Shown piece by piece: positions 1-5,042 of a DNA stretch of 5,042 nucleotides; the stretch's first letter is position 1, and every line of letters starts with the position of its first letter. Made by a program: the position numbers and the translations under genes. The DNA comes from Sphingomonadaceae bacterium (GTDB taxonomy: Bacteria > Pseudomonadota > Alphaproteobacteria > Sphingomonadales > Sphingomonadaceae): assembly GCA_013821585.1 (NCBI GenBank), contig JACDGO010000191.1, positions 1 through 5,042 on the forward strand, read 5' to 3'. The notes beneath the pieces are model-generated. The model was not told the DNA's origin. It made no database searches and was given only the letters and a program-made list of their open reading frames with translations.

Positions 1-1
1 T

Positions 2-301
2 CCCGAATGCTTCATTCAGGTCAACCTCGAAGGCGCGGGGCACAAGGGCGGATGCGCGCCCGGCGACCTGGCCGCGCTGATCGCGCAGGCGCGCGACGCG
101 AAGCTGCCCGTCGTCGGGCTGATGTGTGTGCCGCCGCTCGGCCTCGAACCCGCGCCGTGGTTCGCGCTCGCGGCCAAGCTCGCGCGCGACCACGGCCTCA
201 CCGGGCTCAGCATGGGCATGTCGGGCGACTACGGAACCGCCGTGAAGCTCGGCGCGACGCACGTCCGCGTCGGCACCGCGCTGTTCGGCGCTCGCGCATG
301 A
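2..301 (+). CDS. YggS/PLPBP-family pyridoxal phosphate homeostasis protein, C-terminal part (5' truncated by window edge)
   Basis: This is the last 99 codons of a gene that begins before the window. The family is a single-domain alanine-racemase-like TIM barrel that binds pyridoxal 5'-phosphate and buffers its cytosolic pool; no catalytic reaction is firmly known. Visible in the sequence are the family's NLEGAGHKGGCAP segment near the start, the LMCVPPLG strand, and the diagnostic C-terminal GLSMGMSGDY followed by THVRVGTALFG, the serine/glycine-rich turns that hold the cofactor phosphate. The lysine that forms the Schiff base lies in the missing N-terminal half, so it cannot be checked. The gene ends with TGA inside an ATGA overlap with the next gene, which implies translational coupling. 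The bacterial family is about 220-235 residues, so slightly more than half is missing. Confidence 0.93.
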   Translation, partial: PECFIQVNLEGAGHKGGCAPGDLAALIAQARDAKLPVVGLMCVPPLGLEPAPWFALAAKLARDHGLTGLSMGMSGDYGTAVKLGATHVRVGTALFGARA

Positions 302-951
302 GGTTTGACGGGATCATCTTCGATTTCGACGGTGTGCTCGTCGAAAGCGAATATGCGGGCAATCTTCACCTCGCCGAGACGCTGACGGGGCTCGGCCACC
401 CGACCAGCGTCGAACAGTCGCTCGACGCGTTCGTCGGGCTTGGCGGCAAGGACTTCCTCGCCGCGATCGAGCGCTGGGTCGATGGACCCGTGCCTTCCGG
501 CTTCCACGCGCTGCGCCGCGCCGAGGACGAGCGTGCGATGCGCGAAGGCGTCGGCGCGGTGGCAGGCGCGGTCGCCTTTGTCCGCGCGCTGCCGCCCGCG
601 CTCCCAAAGGCGATCGCGTCGTCGTCGTCGACCGAGTGGATAAGGGCGCATCTCGCGCACCTCGGCCTCGCGGACGCGTTCGGCGATCACGTGTATTCGG
701 GCCGCGAGCATGTCGCGCGCGGCAAGCCCGCGCCCGATCTTTATCTCCACGCAGCGCGCGCTATCGGCGTCGACATCGCGAAGACTCTGGTGATCGAGGA
801 TTCGCCCGTCGGCGTTACCGGCGCGGTCGCCTCGGGCGCCTATGTGATCGGCCTCGCCGCCGGCCGCCACTGCGGACCCGGTCATGCCGAACGGCTACGC
901 GAACGCGGCGCGCACGAAGTCGTGACGTCGTTCGCCGAGATTCGCATTTAA
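298..951 (+). CDS. HAD-superfamily hydrolase (subfamily IA, beta-phosphoglucomutase/phosphatase-like)
   Basis: A complete 217-residue cytosolic phosphohydrolase or phosphomutase of the haloacid dehalogenase superfamily. All four HAD motifs are present: motif I DFDGVLVES with nucleophile Asp9 and acid/base Asp11; motif II in the serine run at residues 108-111; motif III Lys143 in GKPAPDLY; motif IV Glu167-Asp168 in IEDSPVG, which binds Mg2+. Residues of about 17-85 form a small helical cap of the C1 type. Relatives act on small phosphorylated sugars (beta-phosphoglucomutase, 2-deoxyglucose-6-phosphate phosphatase, phosphoglycolate phosphatase); the substrate cannot be told from sequence. The ATG at 298 is chosen because it overlaps the upstream stop as ATGA and places motif I at the usual distance from the N-terminus. 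The same frame stays open further upstream, but that part lies on top of the PLPBP gene. There is no good Shine-Dalgarno, which fits coupling to the preceding gene. Confidence 0.93.
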   Translation: MRFDGIIFDFDGVLVESEYAGNLHLAETLTGLGHPTSVEQSLDAFVGLGGKDFLAAIERWVDGPVPSGFHALRRAEDERAMREGVGAVAGAVAFVRALPPALPKAIASSSSTEWIRAHLAHLGLADAFGDHVYSGREHVARGKPAPDLYLHAARAIGVDIAKTLVIEDSPVGVTGAVASGAYVIGLAAGRHCGPGHAERLRERGAHEVVTSFAEIRI

Positions 952-1030
952 CCGTCATTACCGTGAAGGCGGGAATCCATTTGGGAAGGCCTCTCGCAGT
1001 AATCGATTCCCACCTGCGCGGGAATGACGG
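952..1030. repeat. Imperfect palindromic intergenic repeat (REP/MITE-like) between convergent genes
   Basis: Arms at 952-977 and 1005-1030 are inverted copies matching at 22 of 26 positions, around a 27-base centre. The outer ends are CCGTCATT and AATGACGG. The element begins at the base after the HAD stop codon and ends 7 bases before the ribA stop. Read through, it gives the HSRAGGN-type junk peptide often seen mis-annotated as protein in proteobacterial genomes, which marks it as a member of a dispersed repeat family (from general knowledge, not from a search). As a long hairpin between two converging genes it could stop or protect the 3' ends of both transcripts. It lacks a T tract, so it is not a canonical intrinsic terminator. 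Confidence 0.8.
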
Positions 1031-1037
1031 CTGGGTT

Positions 1038-2084
1038 TCAGAGCTGATGCCCCGTCCGGTCGCGCTTTGTATCGAGATAACGCGCGTTGTGCGGATTGGG
1101 GGGCAGGCTGTGCGCGACGCTTTCGGTAACGCCGATCCCCGCCGCTTCCAGCGCCGCCACTTTCGCCGGGTTGTTGGTGAGCAGGCGGATGCGTTTCTGC
1201 CCGAGCAGCTCGAGCATCCGCGCCGCGACCGCGAAGTCGCGCGTGTCGACCGCGAAGCCGAGGCGCAGGTTCGCGTCGACGGTATCGAACCCCTGATCCT
1301 GAAGCGCGTAAGCGCGCAGCTTGTTGATCAGGCCGATGCCACGCCCCTCCTGCCGCAGATAGAGGAGAACGCCCCAGCCTTCCGCTGCGATCCGCGCGAG
1401 CGCCGCGTCGAGCTGAGGCCCGCAATCGCATTTGAGGCTGCCGAGCACGTCGCCGGTCAGGCATTCGCTGTGCAGCCGTACGAGCGGCGGTTTGTCCGTC
1501 GGCGTACCGAGGATCAGCGCCACATGCTCGACCGCGTCGTCGCGGCTGCGGAATGCGACGATCTCGGCGCGTTCGCACTGCGCGACGGGCAAATGCGCGC
1601 GCGCGACGAGTTCGATCCGCGCGGGTGCCGAAAAGGCGGCGACGTCCTCGGGGTCGACCGCCGCGTCGGCCGGGCCTTCTCCGCCTTCGAAGAACGCCGG
1701 CAGCAATCCCGACAGCCGCGCGAGCTCCAGGGCCATGAGCGCCGCTGCGGGGTCGCGCGTCTCGATCGTCCGGAACGGTCCCTTGAGCGGCATGGCGAGA
1801 TCGAGCGCGGGATCGGCGAGCGCGCGCGCGACGGGCAGGTCGATCCAGCCGCAGCGCGCGATTGTCACCGGCGCGCGCGGATCGGCCGCGGCATATTGAT
1901 TGGCGAGCTTCAAGGTCGCCGCGCGGCTCGGCGAGAGCAGGATCGCCGCCTCGCCCCTCGGGTCGAACGCCGCGAGCCGCGTGTCGTCCGCGGTTTCGAC
2001 CGCGAGCAATCGCAAATCGCCGAGCGCGACGGGCCATCCCCGGCGCAGCGCGTCGATCGCGCGGGCGGCGTCGCGCTCGCTCAG
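1038..2084 (-). CDS. ribA: GTP cyclohydrolase II with degenerate RibB-like N-terminal region
   Basis: Catalyses the first step of riboflavin synthesis, GTP to 2,5-diamino-6-ribosylamino-4(3H)-pyrimidinone phosphate plus formate and diphosphate, in the cytosol. With the start used here the protein has 348 residues. The C-terminal half (from about residue 155) is a full GCH-II domain: zinc ligands Cys208, Cys219 and Cys221 in SECLTGDVLGSLKCDC, the GTP-binding RQEGRGIGL, and Tyr259, Asp280, Arg282 and Lys308 at a constant offset of 154 from E. coli Tyr105, Asp126, Arg128 and Lys154. Residues 1-150 begin like the RibB (DHBP synthase) first helix (AIDALRRGWPVAL) but lack its acidic metal-binding motif, so RibB activity is unlikely. 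The stop is the TGA at 1040-1038. The start is uncertain: a CTG at 2084 overlaps the xthA stop as CTGA; the in-frame GTG at 2141 and the ATG at 2195 would overlap xthA by 61 and 115 bases. It probably forms an operon with xthA. Confidence 0.88.
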   Translation of the reverse strand: MSERDAARAIDALRRGWPVALGDLRLLAVETADDTRLAAFDPRGEAAILLSPSRAATLKLANQYAAADPRAPVTIARCGWIDLPVARALADPALDLAMPLKGPFRTIETRDPAAALMALELARLSGLLPAFFEGGEGPADAAVDPEDVAAFSAPARIELVARAHLPVAQCERAEIVAFRSRDDAVEHVALILGTPTDKPPLVRLHSECLTGDVLGSLKCDCGPQLDAALARIAAEGWGVLLYLRQEGRGIGLINKLRAYALQDQGFDTVDANLRLGFAVDTRDFAVAARMLELLGQKRIRLLTNNPAKVAALEAAGIGVTESVAHSLPPNPHNARYLDTKRDRTGHQL

Positions 2085-2878
2085 AACGCGAACTCGGTAA
2101 CGAGCGGCACATGGTCGGACGGCTTGAGCCAGCTCCGGCACGGCTCGAGCACGCGGTGCGAGATCGCCTGCGCCGCCACATCCCTCGACGCCCACATATG
2201 GTCGAGCCGGCGCCCCCGATCAGACGCCGTCCAGTCCTTCGCGCGATAGCTCCACCAGGTGAACAGCCGCTCGGGGGCGGGGACGAAGCAGCGACCGAGG
2301 TCGGTCCACGCGCCCGCTGTTTGTAAGCTATCGAGCGCGTCGACCTCGACCGGCGTGTGGCTGACGACATCGAGCAGCGCCTTGTGGCTCCACACGTCGC
2401 ATTCGAGCGGCGCGATGTTGAAGTCGCCGGTCAGGATGACGGGGTCGCGCAGGCCTTCCGACCAGCGCGTCATGCGCTCAATGAAAGCGAGCTTTTGCCC
2501 GAACTTGGGATTGACCGCGCGGTCGGGCGTGTCGCCCCCCGCCGGCACATAGACGTTCTCGAGACGCACCCCGTTGGGCAGCCGCACACCCACATGCCGC
2601 GCCTCGCCATTGGCCTGCCAGTCGAAGCGGTCGTCCTCGACGATCGGCACCTTGGAGACGATCGCGACGCCATGGTGCATCGGCTGGCCGTGAAGCACCT
2701 GATGCGTGTAGCCGAGCTCGGCGAACGCCTGCGCCGGGAACACCGCGTCGATCGCCTTGGTCTCCTGAAGGCACAATATGTCGGGCGCCTCCTCGCGCAA
2801 CAGCCGCGCGACGATCTCCATACGGAAACGCACCGAGTTGATGTTCCACGAAGCAATCTTGAGGGTGCTGGACACCAC
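2081..2878 (-). CDS. xthA: Exodeoxyribonuclease III (AP endonuclease)
   Basis: A 265-residue cytosolic Mg2+-dependent enzyme of the exonuclease/endonuclease/phosphatase fold that cuts the DNA backbone at abasic sites and trims blocked 3' ends during base-excision repair. Length is normal for the family. The active-site residues are all present: Asn12 in SWNINSVR, Glu39 in CLQETK, Tyr110 in NVYVPAG, Asp152 and Asn154 in GDFNIAP, Asp226 in RRLDHMW, and Asp255-His256 in PSDHVPL. The N-terminus at KIASWNINS is typical. The start is a GTG at 2878 with a second GTG directly after it; no ATG or clear Shine-Dalgarno is available, so initiation may be weak. It is separated from lolA by a strong terminator, so it should have its own promoter in 2879-2971. 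Its stop overlaps the probable ribA start. Confidence 0.95.
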   Translation of the reverse strand: MVSSTLKIASWNINSVRFRMEIVARLLREEAPDILCLQETKAIDAVFPAQAFAELGYTHQVLHGQPMHHGVAIVSKVPIVEDDRFDWQANGEARHVGVRLPNGVRLENVYVPAGGDTPDRAVNPKFGQKLAFIERMTRWSEGLRDPVILTGDFNIAPLECDVWSHKALLDVVSHTPVEVDALDSLQTAGAWTDLGRCFVPAPERLFTWWSYRAKDWTASDRGRRLDHMWASRDVAAQAISHRVLEPCRSWLKPSDHVPLVTEFAF

Positions 2879-2891
2879 AGCGATGTAGCAC

Positions 2892-2906
2892 CGGGCCGAA
2901 GGCCCG
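2892..2906. repeat. Short perfect hairpin in the xthA leader
   Basis: CGGGCC, a 3-base loop GAA, then GGCCCG: a 6-bp all-GC stem about 14 bases upstream of the xthA GTG start. On the - strand it lies in the 5' leader or promoter of xthA. There is no T tract, so it does not look like a terminator. It may only reflect the high GC content. The 2879-2971 stretch has no gene, and I see no convincing sigma-70 promoter in it; a weak candidate on the - strand is TTGCGG, 16 bases, TACATC. Confidence 0.4.
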
Positions 2907-2971
2907 CAAGCGCGAACGCGCGCTCGAGCTTATGCGAGGAGCAAGCGGGGCGGATGCCCGCGCGCAGCCAC

Positions 2972-3014
2972 AAAAAACGAAAGGCCCCCGCTCCGGGGGC
3001 ATGGAGCGGGGGCC
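2972..3014 (-). terminator. Rho-independent terminator of lolA transcript
   Basis: Perfect 12-bp inverted repeat, 2983-2994 against 3003-3014, with an 8-base loop. On the - strand it is followed by TTTCGTTTTTT (2982-2972). There is no T tract on the + strand side, so it acts on leftward transcription only. It ends the lolA (and perhaps dnaN-lolA) transcript 137 bases after the lolA stop and separates it from xthA-ribA. Confidence 0.9.
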
Positions 3015-3151
3015 GACCGGCGTTCGTCACGCTGGCTCGTCGCGGAGCGCTGTAGGACAGGCAACAGGGGGAAAATCCCGCCCGGAGCAACCCCGCGACT
3101 GCAAGGGTGGAAATAGGCGACCGATCCTGTCGCCAATATGAACGCGAATGA
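3015..3151. other. Gene-free, structured 3' region of lolA; possible RNA element
   Basis: No credible coding frame lies in this 137-base stretch between the lolA stop and its terminator. It holds several stems: 3017-3023 with 3029-3035 (7 bp, one G-U only if the + strand is transcribed); GGCGAC 3116-3121 with GTCGCC 3129-3134; and GACAGG 3056-3061 with CCTGTC 3126-3131, which excludes the previous pairing. On the + strand, 3064-3104 resembles the conserved core of a cobalamin riboswitch (AACAGGG, GGAAAATCC, CCCCGCGACTG), but no B12 box follows and the only gene beyond it is antisense. On the - strand it is simply a long 3' untranslated region or a candidate 3'-derived small RNA. Identity is unresolved. 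Confidence 0.3.
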
Positions 3152-3760
3152 CTAGCTGCGCGGTCCCGACCCGCGCGGGTCGCGCCATTTGAACGCCTCG
3201 TCGCTGACGGGGATGTTGAAGCGCTGGTTGGTGAGCTTAACGGTGGTGCGGTTGTTCTGGCTGTCGAGTGCGACCCACCCTTGAAGACGCAGGCCCGCTG
3301 GTGCCGCCGCCTCGCGTGCGAACGCGAGTGTGATCGCGCCATATTCGGGATGCCGCGGATCGCGCGCCTCGGCGAGGACGATGCGGCTGTCGCCCCCCGG
3401 CACGATCCGCGCGAACGCCGACAGGTCGCGCGACGGATCGAGCAGCACGCCGAGCGGCGAGTTCCCGATCGGCCAGCGCGATACCTGTTTGACCGAATAG
3501 TCGATGAAGGTCAGCGCCTTGCCGTCACCGACGATCAGAATCGGCACGTCCGGCTGATACTGAAAGCGAATCTTGCCGGGGCGCTTCAGGGTGAGCGTCC
3601 CGGTCAGCACCTTCCCAGTGCGATCGGTCTGGACGAAGTCGGCGGTCATCGTCGTCACGGCCCGCAAATGCTGCTGAACAAGTGCGAGATCGCCCCGCTG
3701 CGCGACCGCGGGCGCTGCGACGAGGGCGGCGGGCAGGAAAAAAGTTGCGAGGGGCTTCAT
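3152..3760 (-). CDS. lolA: Outer-membrane lipoprotein carrier protein LolA
   Basis: A 202-residue periplasmic chaperone that takes lipoproteins from the LolCDE transporter at the inner membrane and delivers them to the outer membrane. It starts with a Sec signal peptide: Lys2, a hydrophobic core over about residues 4-18, and a likely cleavage after AVA at residue 20 (APAVA then QRG). The mature part shows the LolA pattern: an amphipathic helix, TMTADFVQTDRTGKVLTGTL, the RPGKIRFQY strand, LIVGDGKALTFIDY, PLGVLLDP, and a C-terminal LTNQRFNIPVSDEAFKW. Length matches the family. The start is the ATG at 3760, preceded by GGAG with 6-base spacing; the frame stays open to a TTG at 3775, but that codon lies upstream of this ribosome binding site and would be poorly placed. 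It follows dnaN by 72 bases with no terminator between. The second carrier, LolB, is not in the window. Confidence 0.92.
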   Translation of the reverse strand: MKPLATFFLPAALVAAPAVAQRGDLALVQQHLRAVTTMTADFVQTDRTGKVLTGTLTLKRPGKIRFQYQPDVPILIVGDGKALTFIDYSVKQVSRWPIGNSPLGVLLDPSRDLSAFARIVPGGDSRIVLAEARDPRHPEYGAITLAFAREAAAPAGLRLQGWVALDSQNNRTTVKLTNQRFNIPVSDEAFKWRDPRGSGPRS

Positions 3761-3766
3761 CGAATT

Positions 3767-3770
3767 CTCC
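3767..3770 (-). promoter_or_regulatory. Ribosome binding site that fixes the lolA start
   Basis: GGAG on the - strand, 6 bases before the ATG at 3760. This is the best Shine-Dalgarno in the window, and it rules out the in-frame TTG at 3775, which lies upstream of it. The first two bases of the site (3769-3770) are also the foot of the 3769-3793 hairpin. Confidence 0.7.
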
Positions 3771-3793
3771 GGCAAACCGCGCCGCGTTGCCGG
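3769..3793 (-). repeat. Hairpin in the dnaN-lolA gap, touching the lolA ribosome binding site
   Basis: CCGGCAA (3769-3775) is the exact inverse of TTGCCGG (3787-3793), a 7-bp stem with an 11-base GC-rich loop. On the - strand transcript the 3' arm ends within the GGAG of lolA. No T run follows, so it is not a terminator. It could moderate lolA translation or protect an mRNA end after processing of a dnaN-lolA transcript, or be incidental. The rest of the 3761-3832 gap shows nothing recognisable. Confidence 0.5.
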
Positions 3794-3832
3794 TCGAGCA
3801 TTGAACCCGCGCTGAACCGCGTCAGCTGCTCG

Positions 3833-4945
3833 TTACACCCGCATTGGCATCAGCACGTAGAGCGCGGCGGCCTTGTCGTTTTCGCGGATCAGGGTGGGAG
3901 CGGCGGCATCGGCCAGGTGGACCTCGACCGTGTCGCCCTCGACCTGCGCGAGGATGTCCATCAGATAGCGCGCATTGAAGCCGATCTCGAAGGCCATCGC
4001 GGAATAGTCGCCGGGGACTTCCTCCGCCGCGGTGCCGTTCTCGGGGCTCGTCACCGAAAGCGTGATGCGGTCGCGATCGAGCGCCATCTTCACCGCGCGC
4101 GTCTTTTCGCTGGCGATCGTGGCAACCCGGTCGACGCCTTCCATGAAGCTCTTCGGGTCGATCTTGAGCAGCTTGTCGTTGCCCGTCGGGATGACGCGGC
4201 TGTAATCGGGAAATGTGCCGTCGATCAGCTTCGAGGTGAGCACGGCGCTGCCGAGGCCGAAGCGGATCTTGGTCGCCGACAGCGACACCTCGACCGATCC
4301 GTCGATCTCGTCGAGCAATTTCCTGAGCTCCGCGACGCACTTTCGCGGCACGATCACGTCGGGCATCCCCGCCGCGCCGTCGGGCCGCGCGACCGTTACG
4401 CGCGCGAGGCGGTGGCCGTCGGTCGCCGCGGCCTTGAGCACCGGCTGCGCGTCGTCGGCGACGTGGAGGAAGATGCCGTTGAGGTAATAGCGCGTCTCTT
4501 CGGTCGAGATCGCGAAGCGCGTCTTGTCGATGATCTGGCGCAGGGTCGCTGCGGGCAGCTCGAATTTGGTCGGCAGCTCGCCTTCGGCGATCACCGGGAA
4601 GTCGTCGCGCGGCAAGGTCGACAGATTGAAGCGCGCGCGGCCAGCGACGATCTGCATCTTGCCTTCGGACGCGGCGAGCGAGACCTGCGCGCCCTCAGGG
4701 AGCTTCCTCGCGATGTCGAACAGGGTGTGCGCCGAAACGGTGGTCGCGCCCGCCTGATCGACCGCGGCTTCGACCTGCTCGACGATCTGGAGATCGAGGT
4801 CGGTCGCCATCAGGCGGATGCCGCCTTCGGCGAGCGCCTCGACGAGGACGTTCGACAGGATCGGGATCGTGTTCCTGCGCTCGACCACCGACTGGACGTG
4901 GCCGAGGCTCTTCAACAGCGTCGCGCGTTCGATCGTCGCCTTCAT
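3833..4945 (-). CDS. dnaN: DNA polymerase III subunit beta (sliding clamp)
   Basis: A 370-residue protein that dimerises into a ring around DNA and tethers polymerase III and other partners during replication and repair. Length fits the family (E. coli 366). It has the expected three repeated clamp domains, roughly residues 1-120, 125-245 and 250-370. Recognisable segments are the N-terminal LLKSLGHVQSVVERRNTIPI, LSTLPRDDFP, FAISTEETRYYLNGIFLH, the DGHRLA loop, FPDYSRVIP, and the C-terminal YVLMPMRV that forms part of the partner-binding pocket. The start is the ATG at 4945, giving the usual MKATIERATLL; the frame remains open to a TTG at 4957. AGGA (4948-4951) is only 2 bases from the ATG, so the ribosome site is crowded. 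No dnaA or recF is visible nearby. The stop is TAA at 3835-3833. Confidence 0.97.
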   Translation of the reverse strand: MKATIERATLLKSLGHVQSVVERRNTIPILSNVLVEALAEGGIRLMATDLDLQIVEQVEAAVDQAGATTVSAHTLFDIARKLPEGAQVSLAASEGKMQIVAGRARFNLSTLPRDDFPVIAEGELPTKFELPAATLRQIIDKTRFAISTEETRYYLNGIFLHVADDAQPVLKAAATDGHRLARVTVARPDGAAGMPDVIVPRKCVAELRKLLDEIDGSVEVSLSATKIRFGLGSAVLTSKLIDGTFPDYSRVIPTGNDKLLKIDPKSFMEGVDRVATIASEKTRAVKMALDRDRITLSVTSPENGTAAEEVPGDYSAMAFEIGFNARYLMDILAQVEGDTVEVHLADAAAPTLIRENDKAAALYVLMPMRV

Positions 4946-4992
4946 CGTCCTGCCCAAACCCCCGCTGGCGGTGCCCGTCGCCTAATGGACAG

Positions 4993-5022
4993 AAAAAAGG
5001 GCCGGGGCAAGCGCCCCGGCCC
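4993..5022 (-). terminator. Rho-independent terminator of the gene right of the window
   Basis: Perfect 10-bp GC stem, 4999-5008 against 5013-5022, with the 4-base loop AAGC, followed on the - strand by six T (4998-4993). It ends leftward transcription entering from beyond the window. A TAA on the - strand at 5031-5029 may be that gene's stop codon, but only three codons are visible, so no product can be named. The + strand side has only a weak T-rich tail, so any bidirectional action would be minor. The remaining 47 bases to dnaN must hold the dnaN promoter unless reading through is substantial. Confidence 0.88.
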
Positions 5023-5042
5023 TCGTATTTAGCACGTCCGGC

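Noticed and set aside
7..297. Extension of the HAD frame upstream of 298
   Set aside because: It overlaps the PLPBP gene in another frame and gives an Arg-rich tail. The HAD motif I sits 9 residues after the ATG at 298, as expected.
636..2249. Long + strand open frame opposite ribA and xthA (537 codons)
   Set aside because: Arg-rich, low-complexity translation with no recognisable domain, lying antisense to two clearly conserved genes. High GC content keeps such frames open.
958..2370. Long - strand open frame across ribA and part of xthA in another frame
   Set aside because: Arg/Ala-rich shadow. Its C-terminus is the translated palindromic repeat, giving the familiar HSRAGGN junk sequence.
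3040..3065. Similarity to the S-adenosylhomocysteine riboswitch segment (GGAGCGCTG)
   Set aside because: Only a short stretch matches; the conserved second half and the pseudoknot partner are missing.
2932..3141. Small + strand open frame in the lolA-xthA gap (69 codons)
   Set aside because: It runs through the terminator stem; there is no ribosome site and no recognisable sequence.
2470..3342. - strand open frames spanning xthA, the terminator and lolA
   Set aside because: They cross a strong terminator and two real genes in other frames, with no domain signal.
3281..5032. Long + strand open frame opposite lolA and dnaN (583 codons)
   Set aside because: Antisense shadow of two well-supported genes; composition rich in Arg, Asp and His, and no motif.
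1..5042. CRISPR array, tRNA, rRNA, insertion sequence, toxin-antitoxin or phage genes
   Set aside because: No direct spaced repeats, no tRNA-like cloverleaf or CCA end, no transposase or defence motifs on either strand. The window is filled by conserved housekeeping genes.

Overview
The window reads as ordinary chromosomal DNA from a GC-rich alphaproteobacterium, most likely a sphingomonad such as Sphingopyxis or Sphingomonas. This rests on the strong GC bias at third codon positions, the sphingomonad-like DnaN N-terminus, the RibA with a long N-terminal extension, and an intergenic inverted repeat of the kind scattered through these genomes. The genus is an inference from familiarity, not from a search.

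Layout: on the + strand, the C-terminal half of a YggS/PLPBP pyridoxal-phosphate homeostasis protein runs in from the left edge (2-301) and is translationally coupled by an ATGA overlap to a complete HAD-family sugar-phosphatase-like hydrolase (298-951). An imperfect palindromic repeat (952-1030) starts at the base after the HAD stop and fills the gap between converging transcripts. Everything to its right is on the - strand, read right to left: dnaN (sliding clamp, 4945-3833), lolA (periplasmic lipoprotein carrier, 3760-3152), xthA (exonuclease III, 2878-2081) and ribA (GTP cyclohydrolase II, about 2084-1038).

Transcription units can be inferred from terminators. A strong intrinsic terminator at 4993-5022 ends whatever lies to the right of dnaN. 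No terminator lies between dnaN and lolA, which are 72 bp apart, so they may be cotranscribed. A second strong terminator (2972-3014) closes lolA after a long, structured 3' region. xthA and ribA form a separate coupled pair whose ends overlap by about 4 bp. The genes serve housekeeping roles: replication processivity, envelope lipoprotein transport, base-excision repair and riboflavin synthesis. No shared pathway is evident.

I found no mobile element, CRISPR array, tRNA, rRNA or convincing new biological system. The points most worth a second look are the probable CTG start of ribA, its degenerate RibB-like N-terminal region, and the 137-bp structured stretch between the lolA stop and its terminator, part of which resembles a cobalamin-riboswitch core on the opposite strand.
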